A stretch of DNA of 64,000 nucleotides from Maribacter litopenaei (GTDB taxonomy: Bacteria; Bacteroidota; Bacteroidia; Flavobacteriales; Flavobacteriaceae): assembly GCF_025244665.1 (NCBI RefSeq), contig NZ_CP104205.1:2291001-2355000 (forward strand), given 5' to 3'. Positions 45,801-56,621 of the stretch are shown piece by piece. A program made the translations under genes and the position numbers. Under the pieces are notes generated by a model. It searched no databases. It was not told the origin of the DNA and saw nothing but the letters and a program-made list of their open reading frames with translations. How positions within the stretch are numbered: position 1 is the first letter of the stretch; each line of letters starts with the position of its first letter.

Positions 45801-48800
45801 CTCCCCTGTGCTCCACAGGTATTCCGTTCCGCCACTAGCGGTCAGGGTCGTGGTCTCGCCCTCGCAGATGATCAGGTCGCCTTCTATGGCCGCCGTAGGC
45901 AATGGGTTGACCGTAACGCTAACCGTTTCATCGTCGCTGCATCCGTTGGCGTCCGTTACCGTTACCGTATAGTCACCGGCGGTGCTCACTTCTATCGAGG
46001 CTGTCGTCTCCCCTGTGCTCCACAGGTATTCCGTTCCGCCACTAGCGGTCAGGGTCGTGGTCTCGCCCTCGCAGATGATCAGGTCGCCTTCTATGGCCGC
46101 CGTAGGCAATGGGTTGACCGTAACGCTAACCGTTTCATCGTCGCTGCATCCGTTGGCGTCCGTTACCGTTACCGTATAGTCACCGGCGGTGCTCACTTCT
46201 ATCGAGGCTGTCGTCTCCCCTGTGCTCCACAGGTATTCCGTTCCGCCACTAGCGGTCAGGGTCGTGGTCTCGCCCTCGCAGATGATCAGGTCGCCTTCTA
46301 TGGCCGCCGTAGGCAATGGGTTGACCGTAACGCTAACCGTTTCATCGTCGCTGCATCCGTTGGCGTCCGTTACCGTTACCGTATAGTCACCGGCGGTGCT
46401 CACTTCTATCGAGGCTGTCGTCTCCCCTGTGCTCCACAGGTATTCCGTTCCGCCACTAGCGGTCAGGGTCGTGGTCTCGCCCTCGCAGATGATCAGGTCG
46501 CCTTCTATGGCCGCCGTAGGCAATGGGTTGACCGTAACGCTAACCGTTTCATCGTCGCTGCATCCGTTGGCGTCCGTTACCGTTACCGTATAGTCACCGG
46601 CGGTGCTCACTTCTATCGAGGCTGTCGTCTCCCCTGTGCTCCACAGGTATTCCGTTCCGCCACTAGCGGTCAGGGTCGTGGTCTCGCCCTCGCAGATGAT
46701 CAGGTCGCCTTCTATGGCCGCCGTAGGCAATGGGTTGACCGTAACGCTAACCGTTTCATCGTCGCTGCATCCGTTGGCGTCCGTTACCGTTACCGTATAG
46801 TCACCGGCGGTGCTCACTTCTATCGAGGCTGTCGTCTCCCCTGTGCTCCACAGGTATTCCGTTCCGCCACTAGCGGTCAGGGTCGTGGTCTCGCCCTCGC
46901 AGATGATCAGGTCGCCTTCTATGGCCGCCGTAGGCAATGGGTTGACCGTAACGCTAACCGTTTCATCGTCGCTGCATCCGTTGGCGTCCGTTACCGTTAC
47001 CGTATAGTCACCGGCGGTGCTCACTTCTATCGAGGCTGTCGTCTCCCCTGTGCTCCACAGGTATTCCGTTCCGCCACTAGCGGTCAGGGTCGTGGTCTCG
47101 CCCTCGCAGATGATCAGGTCGCCTTCTATGGCCGCCGTAGGCAATGGGTTGACTATTATTACTATTTCAGCAAAAGGTCTACAATTTGGGTCTGTTAAAT
47201 CCGGGTCATCCGTATCTAATAAAGCATAGGCATAATAGGTCCCGAGATGCAAGGCCACTAATACCTGTTGAAGAAGTTGCCGTACCGTCACTGGGTGTAA
47301 CCGCAGTTCCCAATTGGGTACCACCCCCCACATATGGGTCTCCTTGTTGTGAAGGAAAGATCAAAAACTCAATATCAATGTTAGAAATGTCCGTTTGAAC
47401 ACTTAACGTCTGCCCTTGATTATCTTCACAAGTTGAAAAATCAGCTGTTTCACCGTTAAGATTCGGGCAATCAAAAGGTACTTCACCATTAAGAAAAGTT
47501 ACGGTCCATTCTTCCCCATTCGCAACTGTTACGGTTGCCGTTCTAGTACCAACATCCACATTAGAAATATCTCCAGTTGTAGAGTCTTCAATACCATTCT
47601 CAAGCGTTGTGATACTTTGAAGTAACCATCCATCGACAAGATTCTCAGTAATAGTATAGACGCCCTCCTGCAAGCCAAAGAATACCTCTTGGTTTGAAAG
47701 CGTTGCATCCCCATCATCATCAAGTACAAAATTAAATGTCCCATTTGGCCCAGTTAAAGTGAAGCCAAAATCTTCGGAATCATTAGGATCAGCATCTTTA
47801 ATTATAGTAATCTGCCCCTGTGGAATTATAGCGTTAGGATTAATATTAATATTTACCTGTACATTTTCCTCCTCAGGGCTAAGACCATTATTGATATCTG
47901 GATCTAAAAAGACTACAAATTGAGGAGATGCTCCTGGAAAATCAGCTGCACCATTTTCAAAGCCGTAATCAACTTGGGAAGCAAGGTGCCCACCCCATGC
48001 AATGCCAACATTAAGGCTTTCACCAAGTATGGCATCCCCATTAGAAGGGGTAAAAGTAATTCTCAATTTTCGATCTTCTTGATTTGCGTTTTCAGGATCA
48101 TCTAAGTAACTACTGAAAGTAACTGAGCCTGGATCAATATTATATAGTGTAAAGTTGCCTGCTGGATGTGCAACAGTAATTGGATTAGGCGAACCAGCAC
48201 CATTATCATTTGGTATTGGCACACTATTAATATATGTTCCCGTAAAACCCGCACCTAGGTCTGAGCCTGGACTAAAGGGCGAGTCTGCGGCCTCGGTTGC
48301 ATTGTATGATGTCAAATAATCGAAAAATAGTTTTTCAGGTTCGGAAGTACCTCCTGCATATGCCCAATCCAATTCAATTGTATAAAATGTCCCCTCAGTT
48401 AGTTGCGGGGCCGGATTGCCGGATTTTATTGTCCAAACAAAAGGAATCACCTCGCCTTCTGCATAAATTGAGTTGGCTTGTTGAATAGTTGTGCCTTGAT
48501 CCCAAGAGTTTAAGGTAGGTCCAGGCTGATTTCGCCACGCCCAAAGATCACGACCCCCATCGGTAAAATAGGTAACTGCTGTCCCCGATATAGGTCCAGT
48601 CGCTGTTAGCGTAAAACTAGAACCATAATCGTGCTCTTCAAACTCATAAATTTGAACGTTACTGAATTCTCCATTCAAATCGGCAGTTACATAGGTAACC
48701 ACATCAGGATGATATACAGGTTCTTCATGAACATTAAGTGTAATCTGTTCATTTGGAGCCCAACCGGAACCTGAAGCATATCCAATTTCTCCGGGTAAAT

Positions 48801-48939
48801 AATCAAGTTTGTCAGTACTGACTGTTTGTCCATTCAAAAGGTTGAATGATGCAAGTAAGAACGAGTACAGAAATAATGTCCTAAAAAATCGAAGAGTAGA
48901 GTTCCCCATATGTTTGGCTATTTTGTTGATTAAAACCAA
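39808..48939 (-). CDS. Giant T9SS-secreted adhesin with 23 Ig-like repeats, three frameshifts
   Basis: About 3,040 aa. Order: signal peptide (FFRTLFLYSFLLASFNLLNG); N-terminal beta domain (STDKLDYLPGEIGYASGSGW); prealbumin-like domain (EVFFGLQEGVYTITENLVDG); an Ig-like segment; 23 tandem 69-residue Ig/SprB-like modules each with two Cys (LIICEGETTTLTASGGTEYL, YTVTVTDANGCSDDETVSV); further SprB modules (YLWDNGETTQTATKLTYGMH); thrombospondin type-3 loops; and a T9SS type A sorting domain (FPTAFNDILNIEIESAYSSK, ending HKVISSK). Start may be ATG 48909. Breaks: 47241-47247 (minus TCTCGGG, SGLASGTYYAYALL expected), 40605-40611 and 40523-40529 (both TCCGGA contexts). The last two separate the sorting domain. 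Predicted filamentous surface adhesin related to gliding adhesin SprB by module type. Confidence 0.87.
42381..47141 (-). repeat. 23 perfect tandem copies of a 207-bp coding repeat
   Basis: The block starting CAATGGGTTGACCGTAACGC occurs at 42381 and every 207 bases to a final partial copy at 47142 (4,761 bases = 23 x 207). By eye the copies are base-identical. 207 is divisible by three, so loss or gain of copies keeps the protein in frame. Each unit encodes one 69-aa Ig/SprB-like module. Copy number as assembled should be treated with care. Confidence 0.93.
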
Positions 48940-49085
48940 AGCATATCATAAGAAGTATCAAAAATTAAGATGTGGGGCCTTAATCCGTGATTAAAAAATT
49001 ATAACTTTAAAAAGTTATGTGGGGGAATACAAACGAATCTAGGAAGAAGTTGCTTGAAAAGTTATAAACAGGTTAAAAATTAATT

Positions 49086-49116
49086 AAAAAATCGATGAAA
49101 TGCACATTTCATCGAT
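49086..49116 (-). terminator. Rho-independent terminator downstream of plsC
   Basis: Perfect 12-bp inverted repeat ATCGATGAAATG / CATTTCATCGAT (49091-49116) followed on the minus strand by a T-run (plus A-run at 49086-49091). It is about 90 bases beyond the plsC stop and would end the minus-strand kdsB-kdnB-plsC transcript. The remaining sequence between 48940 and 49206 holds no gene that I can see. Confidence 0.75.
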
Positions 49117-49206
49117 CAAGGTCACGATTAAATCATCGACATTATTTTAGAAAATATTTGGAGGAAGTCGATTCAATTATCCAATAATCAACAAAAATAA
49201 ACTCCA

Positions 49207-49740
49207 CTATCGCATGACTTTACCCTCCACACCCTTAAAAAAAGTATTATATTTTTCCATATCAGCTTCTTGGTCATTGGAAACTATTTGAGGTTCTGAA
49301 AACCTCACCTCCTTCTTCCCATAATCGAATGCCACCATAACAATGGGAACATTAGCATGTTTGGCAATAAAATAAAAACCTGTTTTCCATTTTTCCACTT
49401 TTTTGCGTGTTCCTTCCGGAGAGAGTGCTAATCTAAATTTTTTTCTTTCATTAAAAATCTTCACTGTAGCACTTACAGTATCGTTATTCTTATTGCGGTC
49501 AATTGGGGCACCGCCAGTCCAGCGAAAAAACCAACCAAATGGTGAATCAAAAAGACTTTTCTTACCAATATAATTGATTTCTTCGTTCAACACTTTTCTC
49601 ACCAAAAGCCCTAGAACAAAATCCCACCAACTGGTGTGTGGTACTACAATAATTACGAATTTGTCTAAATGGGAAGGAAACTCACCTATCATTTTCCAAC
49701 CCAAAAGTTTGAAGTATATAAATTTGGAAAGTTGCCGCAT
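49207..49740 (-). CDS. 1-acyl-sn-glycerol-3-phosphate acyltransferase family (PlsC-like)
   Basis: 177 aa membrane-associated acyltransferase. The H(x4)D box is HTSWWD, and the second motif SPEGTRKKVEKWKTG is characteristic. Short length (usual PlsC about 200-250 aa) matches the small Bacteroidota subgroup. It is last in a minus-strand run behind kdsB and the KdnB-like gene, so it may acylate a lipid linked to envelope assembly; the acceptor is not known. 45 bases after the kdnB-like gene, with a terminator downstream. Confidence 0.82.
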   Translation of the reverse strand: MRQLSKFIYFKLLGWKMIGEFPSHLDKFVIIVVPHTSWWDFVLGLLVRKVLNEEINYIGKKSLFDSPFGWFFRWTGGAPIDRNKNNDTVSATVKIFNERKKFRLALSPEGTRKKVEKWKTGFYFIAKHANVPIVMVAFDYGKKEVRFSEPQIVSNDQEADMEKYNTFFKGVEGKVMR

Positions 49741-49785
49741 TTTAAGTTTTATGGAGTCAGGAAAAAAAATCGATTATGCAAAAAA

Positions 49786-50915
<1,130 letters not shown>

Positions 50916-50924
50916 CCATTCGTT

Positions 50925-51623
50925 TTAAAGGTAATTCAACACATCCGTTAATTTTGCTACCGTCATATATCCACTTTTTCCCTCAGGTTCTGCCACCTCC
51001 TCGTGCTGCCATGTAGTATGGAATGGAACATGAACGGCCTTTGCCCCAATATTAACCAAAGGAAGTACGTCAGATTTAAGGGAGTTACCAATCATCAAAA
51101 AATTCTTTACGTTAATTTCCAAATGATCCAGCAAATCCTGATAGTTTTTCTCCTTTTTGTCGCTCAAAACCTCAACATGATGAAAATACTCAGAAAGATT
51201 GGATCTTTCCAACTTTCTTTCTTGATCTAAAAGATCACCCTTGGTCAAAACTATCAACCTATATTTCCCTTTCAACCTTTCAAGTACCTCTACCACACCT
51301 TCTAGAATCTCAACGGGATGCGAAATCATGTTCTTCCCTAAATTTAAAATTTCCGATAAAGTTGATTGCGATACCTGATTATTGGATAATTCTAGGGCCG
51401 CCTCTATCATGGACAACATAAAACCCTTGATACCATATCCATATAGTTCCAAATTCTTTATCTCCATTTTAAAGAGTTCTTGGTCTATCTTATTTTTGGT
51501 TTCATACTTTTCCAATAGGTCTGCAAAAGCTTCCTCTGCATCCCGAAAATAGGTTTCATTTACCCAAAGGGTGTCATCGGCATCAAAACCAATGACCTGT
51601 ATCTCATCAAAGTTTATTTCCAT
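50925..51623 (-). CDS. HAD-superfamily phosphatase
   Basis: 232 aa, intact. Catalytic DxDxT as GFDADDTLW (residues 12-20), motif [10 protein letters not shown], and motif III/IV in [16 protein letters not shown]. Cap type C1 by spacing. It sits between kdsB (10-bp overlap) and the KdnB-like gene (9-bp gap), so a sugar phosphate of the Kdo pathway is a reasonable substrate guess, but it does not look like the small KdsC type and substrate is not proven. Confidence 0.82.
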   Translation of the reverse strand: MEINFDEIQVIGFDADDTLWVNETYFRDAEEAFADLLEKYETKNKIDQELFKMEIKNLELYGYGIKGFMLSMIEAALELSNNQVSQSTLSEILNLGKNMISHPVEILEGVVEVLERLKGKYRLIVLTKGDLLDQERKLERSNLSEYFHHVEVLSDKKEKNYQDLLDHLEINVKNFLMIGNSLKSDVLPLVNIGAKAVHVPFHTTWQHEEVAEPEGKSGYMTVAKLTDVLNYL

Positions 51624-52342
51624 ACAGCTTTTGCCTTTTCCAAATCCTCCGGGGTATCAATTTCAATACCCGTTACCGTGGTTTCTACCATTTTAATTTT
51701 TTTTCCGTATTCCAAATATCTAATGGCCTCAATTTTTTCGGTAGCCTCCAATTGGAGCATGGGTAAACGTTGAAAATCCATCAAGGCGCTTTTTCTAAAG
51801 GCATAAATTCCTTTATGTTTATAGTAACGGGTATATTCACTTTTTGCCCGTGGATATGGAATGGGGGATCTTGAGAAATAAAGGGCAAAGTTTCTATTAT
51901 CCACGATTACCTTTACCGTATTGGGATTTTTTATTTCATCCTCATCATCAATTCTAACCATTAAAGATGCCAAATCTATCTCTTTATCCTTATCATTTTT
52001 AAATACCTCAATGACTCCGATCAAACTTTCTCTATTTGTAAAAGGTTCGTCGCCCTGTACATTTACTATAATATCAACATCCATAGCCATAACTGCCTCT
52101 GCGATCCTATCACTCCCACAATCGTGTTCCTTTTGACTCATAAGTGCTTTACCACCTTCCCCAACTACAGCATCATAAATAATGTCACTATCCGTAACCA
52201 CATACACCTCGTCAAACAATCCTGTGTTGACCGTAGCCTGATAAGTTCTTACAATTACTGGCTTGCCCAATAAATCCTGCATCAGCTTTGCCGGAAATCT
52301 AGACGCAGCATAACGAGCTGGTATCATTGCTATTATCTTCAC
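51614..52342 (-). CDS. kdsB: 3-deoxy-manno-octulosonate cytidylyltransferase
   Basis: Activates Kdo (or 8-amino-Kdo) as the CMP-sugar for lipid A core assembly. 242 aa, intact. [20 protein letters not shown] is the nucleotide-binding start, with [31 protein letters not shown] and [13 protein letters not shown]. Overlap with the HAD gene shows translational coupling. In Shewanella a KdsB variant prefers the 8-amino sugar, made by KdnA and KdnB, which gives meaning to the KdnB-like neighbour. Confidence 0.93.
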   Translation of the reverse strand: MKIIAMIPARYAASRFPAKLMQDLLGKPVIVRTYQATVNTGLFDEVYVVTDSDIIYDAVVGEGGKALMSQKEHDCGSDRIAEAVMAMDVDIIVNVQGDEPFTNRESLIGVIEVFKNDKDKEIDLASLMVRIDDEDEIKNPNTVKVIVDNRNFALYFSRSPIPYPRAKSEYTRYYKHKGIYAFRKSALMDFQRLPMLQLEATEKIEAIRYLEYGKKIKMVETTVTGIEIDTPEDLEKAKAVWK

Positions 52343-52346
52343 TTGA

Positions 52347-52916
52347 CTATGTTTTTGCTTTAGGCCTTAAACTCCGATAAATCCTAAAGATGATGACTAA
52401 AATTATAATGACCAGTACTGCCGCCAAAATGGGCGCGAATATGGAGGCGATACTAACTACTGTTGCCGTTCCTGTTTCTACGGTCGCCAAAACCGGATTG
52501 GCCAAACCTCCGGTTGTTGCCGTTGAAGCAAGTCTTCCCGTTGCCCCGGCCCCTCTAATGGCCGTAGCCGTACCCCCTCCTGCTATGATTGCCAAGGATC
52601 AGGTAACCACTGGATCCAAATTCGCTACTGTAGAAACCATCACGGCGGTACCGGCAATCGCTGCCAATGGTACGGCAAAGCTATCCAACAAATTGTCGAC
52701 CCAAGGAATAAAATAAGCAAATATCTCCACAATGGTGGCTACCCCAAGAGTAATCAAAGCGGCCAAACTACCTATCCATTCCCAGTTTTCATTCAACTCC
52801 CATACATCAAAATATGCCGCTAAACTTAAAGCGAATAAGGGCAAAAACACCCTAAATCCTACAGAGGCGGCAAGCCCTACTCCTAGAAAAATACTAATGA
52901 TGGTTTCTGATGTCAT
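52347..52916 (-). CDS. DUF4126 membrane protein with an internal TGA
   Basis: About 189 aa hydrophobic protein. An N-terminal half ([20 protein letters not shown]) and a C-terminal half ([20 protein letters not shown], then a membrane helix [20 protein letters not shown]) lie in the same frame, separated only by TGA at 52599-52601 within TGATCC. DUF4126 members read [11 protein letters not shown] at this place, so TGG is expected. Treated as one gene. It is four bases upstream of kdsB and thus in the same transcript. Function unknown. Confidence 0.8.
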
Positions 52917-52991
52917 GAATCATTTTATCAATAGTTCAATTATGAACTTATTTAGAAGATTACGGATTTCCATTACTAAAATAACGGTTTC

Positions 52992-54425
52992 CTATTCAAG
53001 AAAAAAATCACTTTTGAATCCAATTAAGTAGAGCTTTTCCTTAGCCCTAGTGACAGCCGTATAGAGCCATCTTAAATACTCTTTGTCAGGATCATTTGGC
53101 AGATATGGCTGTTCTACGAATACCGTGTTCCACTGTCCGCCTTGGGACTTATGACAAGTAATGGCGTACGAAAATTTCACTTGTAGACCATTAAAATATT
53201 TGTTGTTCTTTACCCCAAGGAACTTTTTATATTTTGATTTCTCATGGGCATAGTCTTTCATTACTTCTTGGTAGAGGCGATTGCCATCCTCATAGGAGAG
53301 GGATGGGGACTCTGCTTTTATGGTGTCTAGTAAAAGGACAGTCTCAAAAGGTTTCATGTTAGGATAATCGACCATTTTCACTTTGACTTCTGCAAATTTA
53401 AATCCATATAAATCCTTAAAGGCAAAAATTTCAAGTATCTCAATAATATCCCCATTTGCTATAAATCCCGCTTCTGAATTCGGTTTTAACCGGAAATAAT
53501 TATTCTTGACCACCATCATAAAATCGCCGGGCGCCAAATCATGTTCCAAAAAAAGAATACGCTCCCTAATGTTAAGATTATAGAGATTTGCCCTTTTATT
53601 AGAGCGAACGATAATAGCCGTCTCTTCCTTACCGTTTTTGGAGTATGATTCGTCAATAGCCTCCTGTATATCATGTCCGTCTATTAAACGAACAATATCA
53701 GAATAGGGATCTACATCAAACTTAAACGATTCAAAATAGCTTCCATTTAATTGTTCCCTTAACATAGTGGCATTTACCAAAATACCCGAGTCCTCTGCCT
53801 GACGGACTACCTCGTCCAATTCAAGTCCTATGATTTCCTTGTTGTAGTTTAGGGCTATTTTATCTTCGTCCAGAGCGGGACTTAATTCCAAATGGACAGG
53901 AGGTAATTGCGCAGTGTCCCCAATCAATAGTAGCTTACAATTATGGCCGCCATACACAAACATTATCAAATCATCCAACAAAGAGCCGTTTTCGAACAAC
54001 TTGGAATCTGCAGGAGTATCGGGAATCATGGAGGCCTCATCCACAATAAATATCGTATCTCTATGCTTGTTAGGTGCCATCACAAATTGCACCCCTCCCC
54101 CACTTTGTTTTTTTGGAAAATAAATCTTTCGATGGATGGTAAAGGCCTGTGTTTTTGAGTAGTTGGACATTACCTTGGCAGCTCTACCTGTAGGAGCCAT
54201 CAATACGGACTTCATCCCTGTCTTCCACAAACTTTTCACCAATGTACCCACCAAAGTGGTCTTTCCTGTTCCTGCAAAACCCTTTAGCACGAACGCTTCG
54301 TCCTTCGTTTTAGAAAGGATAAATTTCGATAATTTTTCAAGGGCAATTTCTTGCTTTAAGGTGGGTTTATGTGGAAACTTGGTTTCCAACTCTTTAAAGA
54401 AAATAGCGGGTGTCTGTAGCTTCAT
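52992..54425 (-). CDS. RecD/Dda-like SF1B DNA helicase (AAA family ATPase)
   Basis: 477 aa, intact. Walker A FAGTGKTTLVGTLVKSLW, motif Ia APTGRAAKVM, Walker B IFIVDEASMIPD, motif III LLIGDTAQLPPVH, and motif VI region YTAVTRAKEKLYLIG with TCHKSQGGQW make a complete SF1B 5'-3' helicase core. It lacks the RecD2 N-terminal extension, so resembles Dda and small RecD-like repair helicases in Bacteroidota. First of the minus-strand run leading to kdsB, but 75 bases separate it from DUF4126. Confidence 0.9.
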   Translation of the reverse strand: MKLQTPAIFFKELETKFPHKPTLKQEIALEKLSKFILSKTKDEAFVLKGFAGTGKTTLVGTLVKSLWKTGMKSVLMAPTGRAAKVMSNYSKTQAFTIHRKIYFPKKQSGGGVQFVMAPNKHRDTIFIVDEASMIPDTPADSKLFENGSLLDDLIMFVYGGHNCKLLLIGDTAQLPPVHLELSPALDEDKIALNYNKEIIGLELDEVVRQAEDSGILVNATMLREQLNGSYFESFKFDVDPYSDIVRLIDGHDIQEAIDESYSKNGKEETAIIVRSNKRANLYNLNIRERILFLEHDLAPGDFMMVVKNNYFRLKPNSEAGFIANGDIIEILEIFAFKDLYGFKFAEVKVKMVDYPNMKPFETVLLLDTIKAESPSLSYEDGNRLYQEVMKDYAHEKSKYKKFLGVKNNKYFNGLQVKFSYAITCHKSQGGQWNTVFVEQPYLPNDPDKEYLRWLYTAVTRAKEKLYLIGFKSDFFLE

Positions 54426-54463
54426 TGAGCCCCAAATATAACAGGATTTTTAGGGGAAAAACT

Positions 54464-54492
54464 TTTGCGATTAAAAAAAAATTGTAGATTTG
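54464..54492 (+). promoter_or_regulatory. Promoter for the 54.5-56.5 kb operon
   Basis: TTTG at 54464-54467, a 17-base spacer and TAGATTTG at 54485-54492 match the Bacteroidota consensus, 33 bases before the next ATG. Confidence 0.6.
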
Positions 54493-54525
54493 TGACAACC
54501 ACTAAATTAAATTAACACTTAAGAA

Positions 54526-55176
54526 ATGAAGACCATAATACAGATTGTACTTTGGATTGCATGTATCGGTTTGGGTTACATGATTTACAACTCGGTAACC
54601 GGATCAATTAAGTTTAACGAAGCAAAGGTAGAACGATTTGGGAAAGTTATCGCGAAACTAAAGGACATTAGAAATTCACAAGAAGCTTACAAAAGTGCCA
54701 ACGGTAAGTATGCCAACGATTTTCCAAGTTTAATTACTTTCATTGATACTGGTAGTTATGTTATTACACAGCAAAGAGATTCTTCTTTTATGAGATATGA
54801 CAAAACGTATCAAATCGATCTTCAACAAGATACCGTAATCGTAGACACGCTAGACTTCGTTTCTGTAAAGGATTCTTTGTTTAAGAACGATACTAGATAT
54901 AAAGATTTGGCTACCGTACCTACCGCACCAAACGGGGAGAAATTCACCATGAAAGCGGATATCATTGAAAAGAGTGGTTACAGAGCTCCGGTATTTGAGG
55001 CAAAAGTTGATAAAAGTGTTGTGCTATACGACCAACCAAAAGATTTATTGACAAGGGAAAATGCGCAGATGAGCGTAGAAGAAGTTAATGGTTCTGAAAT
55101 TAAGGTAGGTTCTTTGACCGAAGTAAGTACCAGCGGTAACTGGCCTCCCATTTATGACAAAAAGAACGATCAATAA
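54526..55176 (+). CDS. Conserved membrane-anchored protein, pilin-like N-terminus
   Basis: 216 aa. One N-terminal transmembrane helix (TIIQIVLWIACIGLGYMIY) is followed by a long helix and the stretch KLKDIRNSQEAYKSANGKYA, like the N-terminal half of type IV pilin-like or GspG-like proteins; the rest is beta-rich and acidic. It occurs with DUF3822 and rsmD in Bacteroidota. No function is established. The following gene starts inside its last 23 bases, so the two are translationally coupled. Confidence 0.7.
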   Translation: MKTIIQIVLWIACIGLGYMIYNSVTGSIKFNEAKVERFGKVIAKLKDIRNSQEAYKSANGKYANDFPSLITFIDTGSYVITQQRDSSFMRYDKTYQIDLQQDTVIVDTLDFVSVKDSLFKNDTRYKDLATVPTAPNGEKFTMKADIIEKSGYRAPVFEAKVDKSVVLYDQPKDLLTRENAQMSVEEVNGSEIKVGSLTEVSTSGNWPPIYDKKNDQ

Positions 55177-55989
55177 GGAAATAGACATAGAAGATAAAAA
55201 TTTTAAGAAATTGTCCATTCAGGTTAGCTTGAATGGACTTTCTTTTGTATCGCGGATACCGTTTCGCACAGAATACTGCTGTCCGAAAACAATTTGTTTT
55301 CTGATGAACTTAATCCAGTAGCACTGCTTCAGGAAGTAAAAAACCTATTGAACAAGCATGGGTTGAATGACAAACACTTTGATGAAGTGGTAGTTATTCA
55401 CACTAATAATCTTTTCGCTTTAGTTCCCAAGCCTCTTTTTAAGGAGGATTCAATGGCTAATTACCTTAAATTCAATACCAAAATATTAGCAACGGACGCC
55501 CTGGCCTATGATGAGTTGGACAATTTGGATATAGTAAATGTGTATGTGCCTTACATGAACGTAAACAACTATATCTACGATCTATTTGGGGAATTTACCT
55601 ATATGCACAACGGGTCAGTACTTATTCAATCGCTACTGGACAATTATAGTAATCACAAAGAGCCGGTTTGTTTCGTCTATGTCGGAAAAAAACAAATGGA
55701 TGTTGTTGTTCTAAAACAAAAGAGTCTCTCCTTTTATAACAGTTTTATCTATGAAACCAAGGAGGATTTTGCTTATTATCTCCTTTTTGTGATGGAACAG
55801 TTAGATCTGGATACGGAGTCAACTGTTGTCAAATTTTTTGGACATATAGAAGAGGATGATGACATTTTCCAATTATGCTATTCCTATATAAAGGATCTTA
55901 GCATTTTTGTACCGGCATCGCCCAATCATTTGGACTTGGGAGAACCCGAGACCTCTTCCATCGATTTTACTATAATTAGCACTCTCTAA
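55154..55989 (+). CDS. DUF3822 family protein, one frameshift
   Basis: About 278 aa, actin/ASKHA-like family restricted to Bacteroidota. The real start is ATG 55154 inside the preceding gene: KKLSIQVSLNGLSF is the conserved family beginning, then one T is missing near 55245 (TCTTTTGTATCG) and the frame resumes with CIADTVSHRILLSENNLFSD. Later segments include VYVPYMNVNNYIYDLFGEFT and YVGKKQMDVVVLKQKSLSFY. Taking only the later ATG at 55294 would lose about 46 residues. The stop overlaps the rsmD start (TAATG). Confidence 0.82.
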
Positions 55990-56525
55990 TGCGGATTATT
56001 TCGGCAAACATAAGGGAAGACATTTAATAGCGCCAAAAAACCTACCCGTACGACCTACAAAAGACATGGCCAAGGAAGGCCTGTTTAACATACTTCATAA
56101 TCGCTACTACTTTCCGAGACCTCAAAGTATTAGACCTTTTTGCTGGAACCGGAAATATTAGTTATGAGTTTGCATCGCGAGGGGTGGAGGACATATTAGC
56201 CGTGGATTTACATTTGGGTTGTATTAATTACATTTCAAAGGTATCCACAGAATTGGATATGAACATAAGAACCCTAAAGAGTGATGTTTTTTCTTTCCTA
56301 TCTAGGAATACTGAGAAATTCGATATCATTTTCGCTGACCCTTTTTATGACTTGGAAATAGGTGAATTAGAAAAAATTACGTCCCTCATCTTTGAAAATA
56401 ATATATTGATGGAGGGCGGAGTTGTTGTCATTGAACATTCCAAACAAACCAATTTGGAATCACTGCCTCATTTTGACAACTCCCGAAAATATGGTAGTAG
56501 CGTTTTTAGTTTTTTCAAATCCTAA
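55989..56525 (+). CDS. rsmD: 16S rRNA (guanine966-N2)-methyltransferase RsmD, two compensating frameshifts
   Basis: Methylates G966 of 16S rRNA. About 178 aa. Start MRIISGKHKGRHLIAPKN overlaps the DUF3822 stop. LDLFAGTGNISYEFASRG is the SAM-binding motif and DIIFADPFYDL the catalytic DPPY-type motif (here DPFY). The frame is lost near 56002 (TCGGCAAAC; one base missing, TCCGGCAAAC or a G run) and regained at 56113-56119 (TCCGAGA for TCCGGA), so roughly 40 N-terminal residues are masked. Third gene of the operon starting at 54526. Confidence 0.88.
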
Positions 56526-56621
56526 AATTTGGGAATCCAGATTCTTGTGAGCCAAAATATAGATTTCTAGAGTCGAAATTGACGTTGTAATTCTTCTATA
56601 TTGTATGTTACAAAAGCAACT

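Noticed and set aside
42381-47141. Possible CRISPR-like array
   Set aside because: Units are 207 bp, contiguous, identical and coding, with no spacers and no cas genes.
42463-47229. A ladder of 23 identical 65-aa plus-strand frames
   Set aside because: They are the antisense shadow of the 207-bp repeats in the minus-strand adhesin gene, with low-complexity Ser/Val composition and no start signals.
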